The notes under the pieces are model-generated. The model was given only the letters and a program-made list of their open reading frames with translations. It was not told the DNA's origin and made no database searches. From positions 1 through 7,993 of the forward strand of contig CAZYEO010000108.1 in the NCBI GenBank assembly GCA_964646495.1: a DNA stretch of 7,993 nucleotides, written 5' to 3'. Position 1 is the first letter of the stretch; every line of letters starts with the position of its first letter. A program made the position numbers and the translations under genes. Below, piece by piece: positions 1 to 6,275 of this stretch. Source of the DNA: HGM05232 sp964646495 (GTDB lineage Bacteria > Bacteroidota > Bacteroidia > Bacteroidales > Muribaculaceae).

Positions 1-446
1 ATATTCAATAATTTTCGTTTTATTTCTATACCCAAGCCATAGCCACCTATGTTTCCCCCTGATGCAATTATACGGTGGCATGGTATTATAATTGGGATAG
101 GGTTGAAGTGATTTGCTTGCCCCACAGCGCGAGCTGCTTTCGGGCTTCCTATAATTTTGGCAAGTTCTCCATAGGTCAGTGTTGTTCCGTAAGGGATTCT
201 GCTCAATGCACACCACACCTTTTTTCGGAAATTAGTTCCTTCTATATTGTTTGAGATAGATATGAGAGATAAATCCACCTTTTCACCATTGAAATATTTT
301 TCCAACAGTTTCACACATATATTCCCATTCGGGGTTTCTTGGTATTCAGTACAATATGGTACCGGGGATATTCCTAATATTCCCGATTCATCTGTGAGTA
401 TGTGTAATACACCTATGGGTGTGTCAATTGATTGTTGATATTTCAT
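1..446 (-). CDS. ogt: O6-alkylguanine-DNA alkyltransferase (methylated-DNA--protein-cysteine S-methyltransferase), 3' end cut by window
   Basis: This enzyme repairs O6-methylguanine and O4-methylthymine by moving the alkyl group onto its own cysteine, once per molecule. I read 148 codons from an ATG at 446 on the minus strand, running off the left edge. The family core is clear: FRKKVW near residue 73, the IPYGTTLTYGELA helix-turn-helix entry at 84-96, the active-site PCHR at 122-125 (acceptor Cys123), and a following glycine-rich ASGGNIGGYGLG segment. Family members run about 160-180 residues, so only roughly 10-25 are missing. The poorly conserved N-terminal half is short, as in Ogt rather than Ada. 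It begins 10 bp after the stop of the ABC ATPase gene, so it is probably cotranscribed with the metal-uptake genes; a direct functional link is not implied. The assignment is firm; the choice between ogt and a generic MGMT name is not important. Confidence 0.93.
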   Translation of the reverse strand, partial: MKYQQSIDTPIGVLHILTDESGILGISPVPYCTEYQETPNGNICVKLLEKYFNGEKVDLSLISISNNIEGTNFRKKVWCALSRIPYGTTLTYGELAKIIGSPKAARAVGQANHFNPIPIIIPCHRIIASGGNIGGYGLGIEIKRKLLN

Positions 447-456
447 GAGAAGGCGA

Positions 457-1158
457 TTAATCGCAATCTGTTTTGATATAGTGGTGGCTTGCATGGCAAT
501 CGTGTACATCACAGTCAACTATTATGTGTCGATTTGCCATTTGGGCTATAGTTGTCATTTCGTGAGATACTAAAAGAATGGTGGTATTCTTTGCTAAGTC
601 ATCGATGATACGGTATATTTGCTCTTCAAATCTTTTATCTACATATGAAAGAGGTTCGTCGAGCACCAATACTTGTGGGTCGGTAACTAAAGCTCGTCCC
701 AATAATGTGCGTTGCAGTTGTCCACCCGATAGATTGCCGATAGGCTCTTTTCTAAGAGATTCTACGCCCATTAGTTTTATTGTGTCATCCACTTTCCGAC
801 GGTCATCGCTGTTGGTGTGGTGAAATAAACCCTCTTTGCCGAGCATCCCTGATGTTATTACCTCTTCCACTGTGATTGGAAATCGAGAATCTATCATGTT
901 TTTTTGAGGTAAATATCCTGCATTGAGATGCTTTATGGGATTACCATCTCCATTGAAGAAGCGTAATTCTCCTGATGTGGGCTTTATCAATTGCAAAATA
1001 ATTCGCAAAAGTGTGGTTTTCCCCCCTCCGTTAGGTCCGGTAATTGCTACAAAATCCCCTTTTCTTACATTGAAAGTCACATTGCGCAACGCAGTGCGGT
1101 CGTCGAAGTTTTTGTAGATATGGGATAATTCTATTATGTTAATTGGCTGCGATTGCAT
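457..1158 (-). CDS. znuC: Metal (probably zinc) ABC transporter, ATP-binding protein
   Basis: This is the nucleotide-binding subunit of a cluster-9-type metal importer, acting at the cytoplasmic face of the inner membrane. The 233 residues contain all ABC motifs in order: Walker A GPNGGGKTT (41-49), Q-loop PQ (84-85), signature LSGGQ (143-147), Walker B VLVLDEP (163-169), D-loop SYVD (171-174) and the H-switch His199. Length fits the ZnuC/MntB/TroB group. The last 23 residues are rich in His and Cys (H211, C216, H219, C221, H222, H225, H226, C232); such tails occur in zinc-transport ATPases and may sense metal, which is inference. The ATG at 1158 gives a 20-bp overlap with the end of the upstream binding-protein gene, consistent with translational coupling. 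The neighbouring binding protein supports a zinc or manganese substrate. The permease gene is not in the window. Confidence 0.9.
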   Translation of the reverse strand: MQSQPINIIELSHIYKNFDDRTALRNVTFNVRKGDFVAITGPNGGGKTTLLRIILQLIKPTSGELRFFNGDGNPIKHLNAGYLPQKNMIDSRFPITVEEVITSGMLGKEGLFHHTNSDDRRKVDDTIKLMGVESLRKEPIGNLSGGQLQRTLLGRALVTDPQVLVLDEPLSYVDKRFEEQIYRIIDDLAKNTTILLVSHEMTTIAQMANRHIIVDCDVHDCHASHHYIKTDCD

Positions 1159-2026
1159 CGGCTGTAGCTTGAATCTCCTCTTTCCAATTGTAATTCATTG
1201 GGTTTATGGTGATTAATTTGGCTCCTATCTCGTCGTTTATTACTTCTGCTTGGCGTCCGTCAAATTCTTTTTGAAAAAAGAATATTTTCACACTGTCTTT
1301 TTTGGCTTCATCTATCTTGGTGCGCATGTGTTTAATAGATGATTCTTTGCCATCATATTCCATGCTCACTTGTTTCAGCCCATAGTCGCGAGCGAAATAG
1401 CTGAGCGAGGGATGCCACACAGCAAACGCACTGCCACGTTTGGGCGCAAGCTGGCGTGCTATCTTATCGTTGAATGTCAATAATTCGGATATTACTGCAT
1501 CGTAGTTCTTGGAGTAATATTTTTCGTTTGCAGGGTCTAATTCCACTACTGCATCATACATGTTTTTAGCGATAACCATCATGTTTGGAATGCTACTCCA
1601 CACATGTGGATCTATTTCGTGGGTATGATTCTCGTCAGCACTTGCAGAATGTCCCCCCTCTATCAAATTTAGATCTTCAGAGTTGTTATATATAGGGAGA
1701 TTAGGATTGTTTTTCTGGATTTTATTCAAAATTGCAAGCTCAAATCCAATATTTCCTATCCTGAAAAATGCTTGACTTTTTTCTACATTCAGAAGGTGAG
1801 ACATATTAGGCTCATACGCTTCCGGATTACTACCTTTTGATAGAAGGCATATTACATCATATTTATCTCCCACAATCTGCTCAAGCAGGTATTTCTGTGG
1901 CTGAATGCTTACGGTTATTATTTTTCTCTCATTCTGTGTGCCTCCACATGCGAGAAGTATAACACATAAGAAAGATAATATGGTGCATATTGAAAATTGA
2001 TATTTATGGGTCTGAATTATGGACAT
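1139..2026 (-). CDS. znuA: Metal ABC transporter substrate-binding lipoprotein (ZnuA/TroA family)
   Basis: This periplasmic, membrane-anchored protein captures zinc (or manganese) and hands it to the importer. The 295 residues start with a signal peptide ending in the lipobox LLAC (Cys27). A His- and acid-rich loop lies at about 126-137, followed by DPHVW (139-143). WHPS (204-207) holds the next family histidine. By family alignment the usual ligand order is His, His, His, Asp/Glu. Here the first position reads NPEAYEP, so Glu69 replaces the usual His, and the last region reads INPM, with Asn275 where Asp is common. His141 and His205 remain. The site is therefore not textbook, though Bacteroidetes members often vary here. 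It is the first gene of the znuA-znuC-ogt unit and has a -7 box 30 nt upstream. Zinc is preferred over manganese because of the His-rich loop, not proven. Confidence 0.9.
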   Translation of the reverse strand: MSIIQTHKYQFSICTILSFLCVILLACGGTQNERKIITVSIQPQKYLLEQIVGDKYDVICLLSKGSNPEAYEPNMSHLLNVEKSQAFFRIGNIGFELAILNKIQKNNPNLPIYNNSEDLNLIEGGHSASADENHTHEIDPHVWSSIPNMMVIAKNMYDAVVELDPANEKYYSKNYDAVISELLTFNDKIARQLAPKRGSAFAVWHPSLSYFARDYGLKQVSMEYDGKESSIKHMRTKIDEAKKDSVKIFFFQKEFDGRQAEVINDEIGAKLITINPMNYNWKEEIQATADAIAAN

Positions 2027-2055
2027 TTATAATATATAGGTTAAATCTTAAAGAG

Positions 2056-2063
2056 CAAAATTA
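2056..2063 (-). promoter_or_regulatory. Bacteroidetes -7 box of the znuA operon
   Basis: The minus strand reads TAATTTTG, a perfect match to the Bacteroidetes TAnnTTTG element, ending 29 nt before the znuA ATG. No clear -33 TTTG is found at the usual spacing of about 20 bp. Confidence 0.55.
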
Positions 2064-2075
2064 CTCCTCAGCAAA

Positions 2076-2111
2076 GTTAATTAATTTAACAACAAAAATA
2101 TGTTTTTGTTG
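2076..2111. promoter_or_regulatory. Two adjacent dyads upstream of znuA (operator or weak terminator)
   Basis: Two dyads share base 2090. GTTAA-TTAAT-TTAAC occupies 2076-2090, and a perfect 9-bp inverted repeat (CAACAAAAA / TTTTTGTTG, 4-nt centre) occupies 2090-2111. They lie just upstream of the znuA -7 box and 44 bp after the GNAT stop. Position suits a metal-responsive (Zur-like) operator. The 9-bp stem could instead act as a weak AT-rich terminator for the GNAT gene. No exact match to a known Zur box is claimed. Confidence 0.4.
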
Positions 2112-2154
2112 AACCTTTAACGTCATTAACATATTTATTTAACTCTAATATAGT

Positions 2155-2697
2155 TTACATCGGTTCCCATCCATATACTTCTTTCTTAATGCGATGTATA
2201 AATTCGCAATTTTCAGAAAGTTGAATATCTCCATATGTCATGAGTATCAGTGGCATAGGGCTTTTTGTGTCATCGTAGGCTGGTTGCATATATGGTATTT
2301 CTGGATGAAGTGTGAATCCGTTGCGTTGATAAAACTGAATACGACGTTTTGCCATATCATCATCGGGATGCTCTACCTCAAATATTATGGGAGTAAAAGA
2401 TGCGGAACGGAGATATTCGAGAACTTTAGCCCCAATTCCATTCCCTCGCACATCGGGCGATATTGCAAAATGTTCCATATATCGTAGGTCATCCCACTCC
2501 CAGTAGCTTGCAAAGCCAGAAAATTCGCCATCTATTTCAACGGAAATTAATTTAAAAGGCGATGTAGAATCTTCAAGTAATTCAATAATTTTAACAAATT
2601 CCCTACGCTCATCACTCGGAAAAGAATTAATGTATAATTCCTCTATATTTTTAATGTTGCAATAATCGGAAGAAATTTTCCTGTAATTTATAATCAT
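2155..2697 (-). CDS. GNAT-family N-acetyltransferase
   Basis: This is a 180-residue cytoplasmic acyltransferase that should use acetyl-CoA; the acceptor is unknown. Motif A is clear: a beta strand MEHFAISPDVRGNGIG (about 74-89) with the pyrophosphate-binding RGNGIG at 84-89, followed by the helix AKVLEYLR. Motif B (IQFYQRNGFTLHPEIPYMQP, 120-139) shows the usual FY..NGF pattern. The N-terminal part with SFPSDERREF resembles the small GNAT proteins common in Bacteroidales, which have no established substrate. The ATG at 2697 is the only sensible start, since the protein begins directly with a beta strand. It is divergent from the Lrp-type regulator with a 104-bp gap, so shared control is possible. 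Nothing is broken or missing. Confidence 0.88.
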   Translation of the reverse strand: MIINYRKISSDYCNIKNIEELYINSFPSDERREFVKIIELLEDSTSPFKLISVEIDGEFSGFASYWEWDDLRYMEHFAISPDVRGNGIGAKVLEYLRSASFTPIIFEVEHPDDDMAKRRIQFYQRNGFTLHPEIPYMQPAYDDTKSPMPLILMTYGDIQLSENCEFIHRIKKEVYGWEPM

Positions 2698-2712
2698 ATT
2701 TCAAAATTTTCT

Positions 2713-2720
2713 TACTTTTG
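2713..2720 (+). promoter_or_regulatory. -7 box for the Lrp-type regulator operon
   Basis: The plus strand reads TACTTTTG, a perfect TAnnTTTG match, 81 nt before the regulator ATG. This implies an untranslated leader of about 75 nt. The -33 position would fall at the start of the divergent GNAT gene, where no TTTG is seen. Confidence 0.45.
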
Positions 2721-2732
2721 TTTATTAGTTTG

Positions 2733-2755
2733 TTATTATAATGATAATGATCCTT
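2733..2755. promoter_or_regulatory. Fur-box-like sequence between the divergent GNAT and Lrp genes
   Basis: Bases 2737-2755 match 14 of 19 positions of the enterobacterial Fur consensus (repeated ATAATGATAATGAT core). The same place holds an imperfect dyad, TTATTATAATGATAA, at 2733-2747. It lies downstream of the regulator's -7 box and upstream of the GNAT start. In DNA this AT-rich a 14/19 match can arise by chance. Confidence 0.2.
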
Positions 2756-2771
2756 GTGGAATTTTCAATAT

Positions 2772-2789
2772 GAATTGTAAATGTAATTC
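2772..2789. promoter_or_regulatory. Imperfect dyad before the Lrp-type gene, possible autoregulatory site
   Basis: GAATT at 2772-2776 and AATTC at 2785-2789 form a dyad with two wobble pairs inside, 12 bp before the ATG. Lrp/AsnC proteins often repress their own gene by binding short AT-rich dyads, so this is a candidate site by position only. Confidence 0.2.
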
Positions 2790-2801
2790 AAATAAATAAA
2801 T

Positions 2802-3275
2802 ATGGCAAATTTTCAATTAGATGCTCTTGATTTCAAAATCCTGAAGATGCTTTCGGAAAATGCTCGACGTCCTTTTCTCGAAATCGCTCGTGAGTCGAAT
2901 GTATCGGGTGCTGCTATTCATCAACGATTGCAGAAACTAACTTCGATGAAGGTAATAAAGGGTTCCGAAATTCTTATTGATCCTTCCGAAGTAGGATATG
3001 ATACATGTGCATATATGGGATTCTTTCTTAAAGATCCTTCGCAATTCTCTACAATAGTCGAAAAGCTCAAGGAGATACCTGAAGTTGTGGAGTGTCATTT
3101 CACTACGGGGCAATATGATATGTTTATCAAGCTCTATGCGAAAAACAATAAAGACCTCCTCAATGTTATTCACACAAAGATACAGAATTTGGGGCTTGCA
3201 CGCACCGAAACGCTCATATCATTTAAGGAGGTTTTCAAACGCCCGGTTCCTATTATTGCCGATCAACAGGGCTAA
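2802..3275 (+). CDS. Lrp/AsnC-family transcriptional regulator
   Basis: This is a 157-residue DNA-binding protein, expected to form dimers or octamers that respond to an amino acid or related small molecule. The N-terminal winged helix-turn-helix is standard: LDALDFKILKMLSENARRP at 6-24, then the HTH LEIARESNVSGAAIHQRLQKL at about 26-46. The C-terminal RAM/ligand-binding domain covers about 66-145, with the family pattern VVECHFTTGQYDMFIKLYAKN at 95-115. Length is typical. The gene begins with ATGGCAAATTTTCAATTAG at 2802, and the first residues lead straight into helix 1. It is followed after 12 bp by the IMPase-like gene, so the two are probably one transcript. The ligand cannot be predicted from sequence. 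Fur-like and dyad sequences occur in its leader. Confidence 0.92.
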   Translation: MANFQLDALDFKILKMLSENARRPFLEIARESNVSGAAIHQRLQKLTSMKVIKGSEILIDPSEVGYDTCAYMGFFLKDPSQFSTIVEKLKEIPEVVECHFTTGQYDMFIKLYAKNNKDLLNVIHTKIQNLGLARTETLISFKEVFKRPVPIIADQQG

Positions 3276-3287
3276 AAAAATATAATT

Positions 3288-4073
3288 ATGATACACGACA
3301 CCGATAATATCCTGCTTCATGCCATTAATTGGGCAAAAGAAGCCGGGCGATTGCAGCTACAACATTTCCGCACTCCGGATCTTGCGATAGATGCTAAACT
3401 CAATGAAAGCGATGTCGTAACCATTGCCGATAAATTGAGTGAACGTATAATAATCGATGGTATTCATGCCCATTTTCCGGGCGATGCAATATTGTCGGAG
3501 GAATCAGCGCCAGAATATACAAATAGTGATTATTTGTGGGTTATCGATCCGTTGGACGGCACTACTAATTTCAGTAGCGGATTACCGCAATTTTGCGTAT
3601 CAATCGGCATTCAATACAAAGGTGAAACCATCGTGGGAGTAGTATTTGTTCCATATCTCAACGAATTATACACAGCAGTAAAAGGGGAGGGGGCATATCT
3701 TAACGGAAAACCCATCCATTGCTCTGTTAAAACAGATATTCACAAAGCGGTGGTATCTACCGGATTTCCCGTAGATAAAGCGACCACAACCGATAATAAT
3801 ACGGATAATTTTCTATCTGTATTGCCTCTCGTGCGCGGAATGAGACGCATGGGGGCTGCTGCCGTAGATATATGTTCGGTAGCAGGTGGTTACCTTGATG
3901 CCTATTGGGAATTGAACCTACACGAATGGGATGTGTGTGCAGGATTGCTCATTGCTGCCGAGGCTGGAGCAATGTGCGAGCGTTTCCGTGAAGATCGCAA
4001 TGTGAGCGTGCTTGTGGCGTCGCCCAAAATAGGGGAAATAATTTATCCTCTATTATCCAAGACTCCGGGATAG
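3288..4073 (+). CDS. Inositol monophosphatase family protein
   Basis: This is a 261-residue Mg2+-dependent phosphatase of the IMPase/SuhB/CysQ superfamily. Metal-site residues are all visible: Glu71-Glu72 in SEES, motif A WVIDPLDGTTNF at 84-95 (Asp87, Asp90, Thr92) and motif B EWDVCAGLLIAAEAGA at 213-228 (Asp215). RRMGAAAVDICSVAGGYLDAYWE at 186-208 matches the conserved R-GSAALDL-YVA-G--D-YWE region. Overall length and order fit inositol-1-phosphatase or SuhB more than CysQ or FBPase, but substrates in this superfamily are hard to call. It starts 12 bp after the Lrp-type regulator and probably shares its promoter. The gene is intact. A plain family name is safer than suhB. Confidence 0.92.
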   Translation: MIHDTDNILLHAINWAKEAGRLQLQHFRTPDLAIDAKLNESDVVTIADKLSERIIIDGIHAHFPGDAILSEESAPEYTNSDYLWVIDPLDGTTNFSSGLPQFCVSIGIQYKGETIVGVVFVPYLNELYTAVKGEGAYLNGKPIHCSVKTDIHKAVVSTGFPVDKATTTDNNTDNFLSVLPLVRGMRRMGAAAVDICSVAGGYLDAYWELNLHEWDVCAGLLIAAEAGAMCERFREDRNVSVLVASPKIGEIIYPLLSKTPG

Positions 4074-4093
4074 GCTATCTCATAAAAATTCAT

Positions 4094-4101
4094 TAATTTT
4101 G
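4094..4101 (+). promoter_or_regulatory. -7 box of trpS
   Basis: The plus strand reads TAATTTTG, a perfect TAnnTTTG match, 81 nt before the trpS ATG and 20 bp after the upstream stop. Predicted leader is about 75 nt. No good -33 TTTG is visible. Confidence 0.55.
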
Positions 4102-4161
4102 CATCTGAATTATTATTACAGATGAGAAATTCTGCTTGTGATGTGTATAATTATACATCAT
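4102..4161 (+). promoter_or_regulatory. Dyad-rich leader of trpS
   Basis: Two inverted repeats fill the leader. CATCTG (4102-4107) pairs with CAGATG (4119-4124) around an 11-nt loop, next to the -7 box. TGTATAATTATACA at 4144-4157 is a perfect 14-bp palindrome that extends through one bulged base to 4141-4161. They could be an RNA structure or protein-binding sites controlling trpS. No T-box, leader peptide with Trp codons, or classical attenuator is recognised. Confidence 0.3.
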
Positions 4162-4182
4162 AAGTGTAAAATATAATCAATT

Positions 4183-5232
4183 ATGAAAGAAATCGTACTT
4201 AGCGGTATTCGCGCCACCGGGCAACTTCACCTCGGAAACTATTATGGTGCATTGAGCAAATTCGTGAAGATGCAAGAAGACTACAATAGCTATTTCTTTA
4301 TTGCCGATCTTCATGCGCTTACCACACATCCCGACCCTAAAATGTTGCACAGCAATGTGAAAAGCATTCTTTCGGAGTATCTTGCTGCAGGGCTCGACCC
4401 CGAAAAAGCTACTCTGTTTGTGCAAAGTGATGTGCCGGAGATAGCGGAGATGTATCTACTACTCAACATGCATGTAGGTATAGGGGAATTAATGCGTACG
4501 GCATCATTCAAGGATAAGGCTCGCAAGCAACTCGGAATTAATAGCGACAGCGATAATATAGAGAGCGAAATAATTGGCAATGACTCAAATAAACGTGTAA
4601 ATGCGGGTTTGCTTACATATCCTACACTCATGGCTGTGGATATTCTCATTCATCGTGCTCACAAAGTACCTGTAGGAAAAGATCAGGAGCAACACTTGGA
4701 AATGACCCGCAGATTTGCTCGCCGTTTCAATGCTTTCTATGGAGTGGATTATTTCCCGGAACCTACCAATTTCAATTTCGGTGGTGAACCGGTGAAAGTT
4801 CCCGGACTTGACGGATCGGGTAAAATGGGAAAATCGGAGGGAAACTGTATATACCTGCTTGATGAAGAAAAAGTGCTTCGTAAAAAGGTTATGCGTGCTG
4901 TTACCGATGAAGGACCTCAAGCTCCTAATTCTAAAATGACCGAACCTATTGAGAATCTTTTCACCCTTCTCAATCTTGTTTCTACTCCCGACACTGTGGA
5001 GCATTTCCTAAATGCTTACAACGATTGCTCTATAAGATACGGAGATCTCAAAAAACAATTGGCAGAAGATATTCTTAAGGTCACAACTCCTATTAGGGAA
5101 CATATACTTGACATTAGAAATAATGATGAGTATTTATCGAAAGTAGTGCGCATGGGAGCAGAAAAAGCTCGCGAATCTGCATCTAAAACTCTTGCCGATG
5201 TCCGCGAAATCATGGGAATTAAGAAATTCTAA
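4183..5232 (+). CDS. trpS: Tryptophan--tRNA ligase
   Basis: This class I aminoacyl-tRNA synthetase charges tRNA-Trp with tryptophan using ATP, in the cytoplasm. The 349 residues carry the HIGH-type motif as HLGN (16-19) within SGIRATGQLHLGNYYGAL, the PVGKDQEQHLEMTR stretch at 163-176 that contacts Trp and ATP, and the KMSKS-type loop as KMGKS (214-218). The length is slightly above the 325-335 usual in Proteobacteria because of a loop at about 119-138 (SDSDNIESEI...). The ATG at 4183 gives the expected N-terminus, immediately followed by the first Rossmann strand. The gene has its own promoter and a leader with dyads, and it converges on the lipoprotein genes. A strong hairpin 39 bp after the stop is its terminator. 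Intact and housekeeping. Confidence 0.97.
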   Translation: MKEIVLSGIRATGQLHLGNYYGALSKFVKMQEDYNSYFFIADLHALTTHPDPKMLHSNVKSILSEYLAAGLDPEKATLFVQSDVPEIAEMYLLLNMHVGIGELMRTASFKDKARKQLGINSDSDNIESEIIGNDSNKRVNAGLLTYPTLMAVDILIHRAHKVPVGKDQEQHLEMTRRFARRFNAFYGVDYFPEPTNFNFGGEPVKVPGLDGSGKMGKSEGNCIYLLDEEKVLRKKVMRAVTDEGPQAPNSKMTEPIENLFTLLNLVSTPDTVEHFLNAYNDCSIRYGDLKKQLAEDILKVTTPIREHILDIRNNDEYLSKVVRMGAEKARESASKTLADVREIMGIKKF

Positions 5233-5271
5233 ATCATAAGTTCCATCTTTCAAGATGTACTTAAAATTATA

Positions 5272-5312
5272 GTAGCGCATCATCCTGTCTTATGACAAGG
5301 GTGGTGCGCTAC
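5272..5312. terminator. Hairpin terminator between convergent trpS and lipoprotein copy 1
   Basis: A 14-bp stem (5272-5285 with 5299-5312) begins GTAGCGCATCATCC and is extended by TGTC/GACA around a TTAT loop. In the plus-strand (trpS) transcript the two non-Watson-Crick positions (5280/5304 and 5283/5301) are U-G wobbles. In the minus-strand transcript they are A-C mismatches, so it should fold better for trpS. T-rich DNA follows on both sides (TTTGTTTACT to the right; TATAATTTTAAG on the minus strand). Confidence 0.85.
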
Positions 5313-5343
5313 GCTTTGTTTACTATTATTACCTAGGGGATTC

Positions 5344-6030
5344 CTACTCGTTCATCCAAGAATCACGAGCTTCTACATATATATTATTGTTTTTGCGTTT
5401 ATCCACTACTACTATTTTAACGGCTTTAAGTAGTGCTTCCGCATTATTTACGCTCACTATGAAATCACAATTTATTGCATGTTTGCTCCCAGCCTTCACT
5501 GTTTCGGTAGGAGCATTAATATTAACCCGTATATATCCGGGATGGTACTCTTCAAGTCCTATTCCATATTTGTCGACAAACACAAAAGAGAACGCACTTC
5601 CCTCCAGATTATCGGTGCTGCTAAAAGTGATATCTTCTGTTAGCTCCATTTCTCCATCAAGTATCACCGTCCCTTTATCAGTAACTTCTTTTATGATAAT
5701 AGGAGATGTTATCTTGCACGGCACTCCTGCCTCTATTTCCGTTGGTATTTTTGTTCCGGCTAATTTCAATCCTGCTTTCTTTTTTGCGCTTTTATATTTC
5801 AATTCTTTTTCCTTCACTTCATTCATGATTGATTCAAAAACGTTTTTGTCTTCACTGCCTAAGGATTGCAATTTATACTCAATAGCTTCAATCTCTTGTT
5901 CTTCGGCTAAAACTGTTCCAGGTAAATCTCCAAATAATTTAGATGAAGATACGTTTCCTGAGCTACTACAAGATGTTAGCATGCTCAACAACCCTGACAC
6001 TATTAAGATAGATTTTAAGTTAAGATTCAT
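5344..6030 (-). CDS. Lipoprotein of unknown function, copy 1
   Basis: I do not recognise this 228-residue family. The N-terminus is a lipoprotein signal, MNLNLKSILIVSGLLSMLTSC, with Cys21 as the lipidated residue. The residues after Cys (SSSGNVSSS) lack the acidic run of the Bacteroidetes surface-export signal, so the protein probably faces the periplasm. Residues about 40-90 are charged and likely helical (EEQEIEAIEYKL, NEVKEKELKYKSAKKKAG). From about 91 the sequence alternates polar and hydrophobic residues with Gly/Pro turns, suggesting a beta-sandwich domain, with a final segment KAVKIVVVDKRK and EARDSW. It is about 71% identical, without gaps, to 6353-7045 (hand count, 163 of 228). Its promoter carries the 20-bp TTGTCC element, and its terminator is shared with trpS. 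The start is fixed by the signal peptide. Conservation of the beta domain across both copies suggests both are functional proteins. Confidence 0.85.
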   Translation of the reverse strand: MNLNLKSILIVSGLLSMLTSCSSSGNVSSSKLFGDLPGTVLAEEQEIEAIEYKLQSLGSEDKNVFESIMNEVKEKELKYKSAKKKAGLKLAGTKIPTEIEAGVPCKITSPIIIKEVTDKGTVILDGEMELTEDITFSSTDNLEGSAFSFVFVDKYGIGLEEYHPGYIRVNINAPTETVKAGSKHAINCDFIVSVNNAEALLKAVKIVVVDKRKNNNIYVEARDSWMNE

Positions 6031-6149
6031 ATTGTAGCTGTATATTTTGTAACTAACCTATGTTTTTTAGTCCTTTCCGCTTTTTTTGGTCGGAAGTTAA
6101 GTTGTATCTCTGTATAATTGTTATTGTTTTATCATGAATAAAATCATTG

Positions 6150-6157
6150 CAAATATA
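6150..6157 (-). promoter_or_regulatory. -7 box of lipoprotein copy 1
   Basis: The minus strand reads TATATTTG, a perfect TAnnTTTG match, lying 31 bp downstream of the 20-bp TTGTCC element. There is no clear -33 TTTG between them. The predicted leader is long (about 115 nt) and contains a small TTCCG/CGGAA hairpin at 6075-6095. The gap 6038-6352 between the two lipoprotein genes holds this promoter, the element and terminator 2; no gene is seen there on either strand. Confidence 0.5.
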
Positions 6158-6188
6158 TATGTTCTATATCGTGTGGTGCTAAGAGAGT

Positions 6189-6208
6189 GGGGGACAAAAA
6201 GTGGACAA
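6189..6208 (-). repeat. 20-bp repeated promoter element, copy A
   Basis: On the minus strand it reads TTGTCCACTTTTTGTCCCCC and is identical to 7754-7773. It contains TTGTCC twice at an 11-bp period with a short T-rich spacer. That resembles binding sites of PhoB/OmpR-family response regulators, which use about 7-bp direct repeats every 11 bp. It is 31 bp upstream of the -7 box of lipoprotein copy 1. Identity between copies stops at its edges. Confidence 0.7.
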
Positions 6209-6275
6209 TGCGAAAATACACTGTTTCTAAGTCTGATTTTAGATTGAATTATTTATAATAAATGGGATGGGAGCA

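Larger units (their letters stand above)
5263..6041 (-). repeat. Tandem duplicated lipoprotein module, copy 1
   Basis: This stretch and 6276-7056 are diverged tandem copies of one unit: lipoprotein gene plus downstream terminator. At the terminator end, 5263-5282 and 6276-6295 match at 19 of 20 bases. At the start end, similarity fades about 10 bp upstream of the ATG. The offset between copies is about 1014 bp, and 234 bp of unrelated DNA separates them. Confidence 0.75.

Noticed and set aside
247..438. 63-codon plus-strand open frame
   Set aside because: Shadow of the ogt gene, which reads on the minus strand with the PCHR active site.
4102..4182. T-box or trp attenuator ahead of trpS
   Set aside because: No T-box sequence, no leader peptide with Trp codons and no terminator with a U run is present.
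4585..5004. 139-codon minus-strand open frame
   Set aside because: It lies fully within trpS, which is unambiguous by its HLGN and KMGKS motifs.
5387..6037. 216-codon plus-strand open frame
   Set aside because: It is antisense to the lipoprotein at 5344-6030. The minus-strand frame has a signal peptide, lipobox and a paralogue; the plus frame is Ser/Leu/Phe-rich antisense translation.
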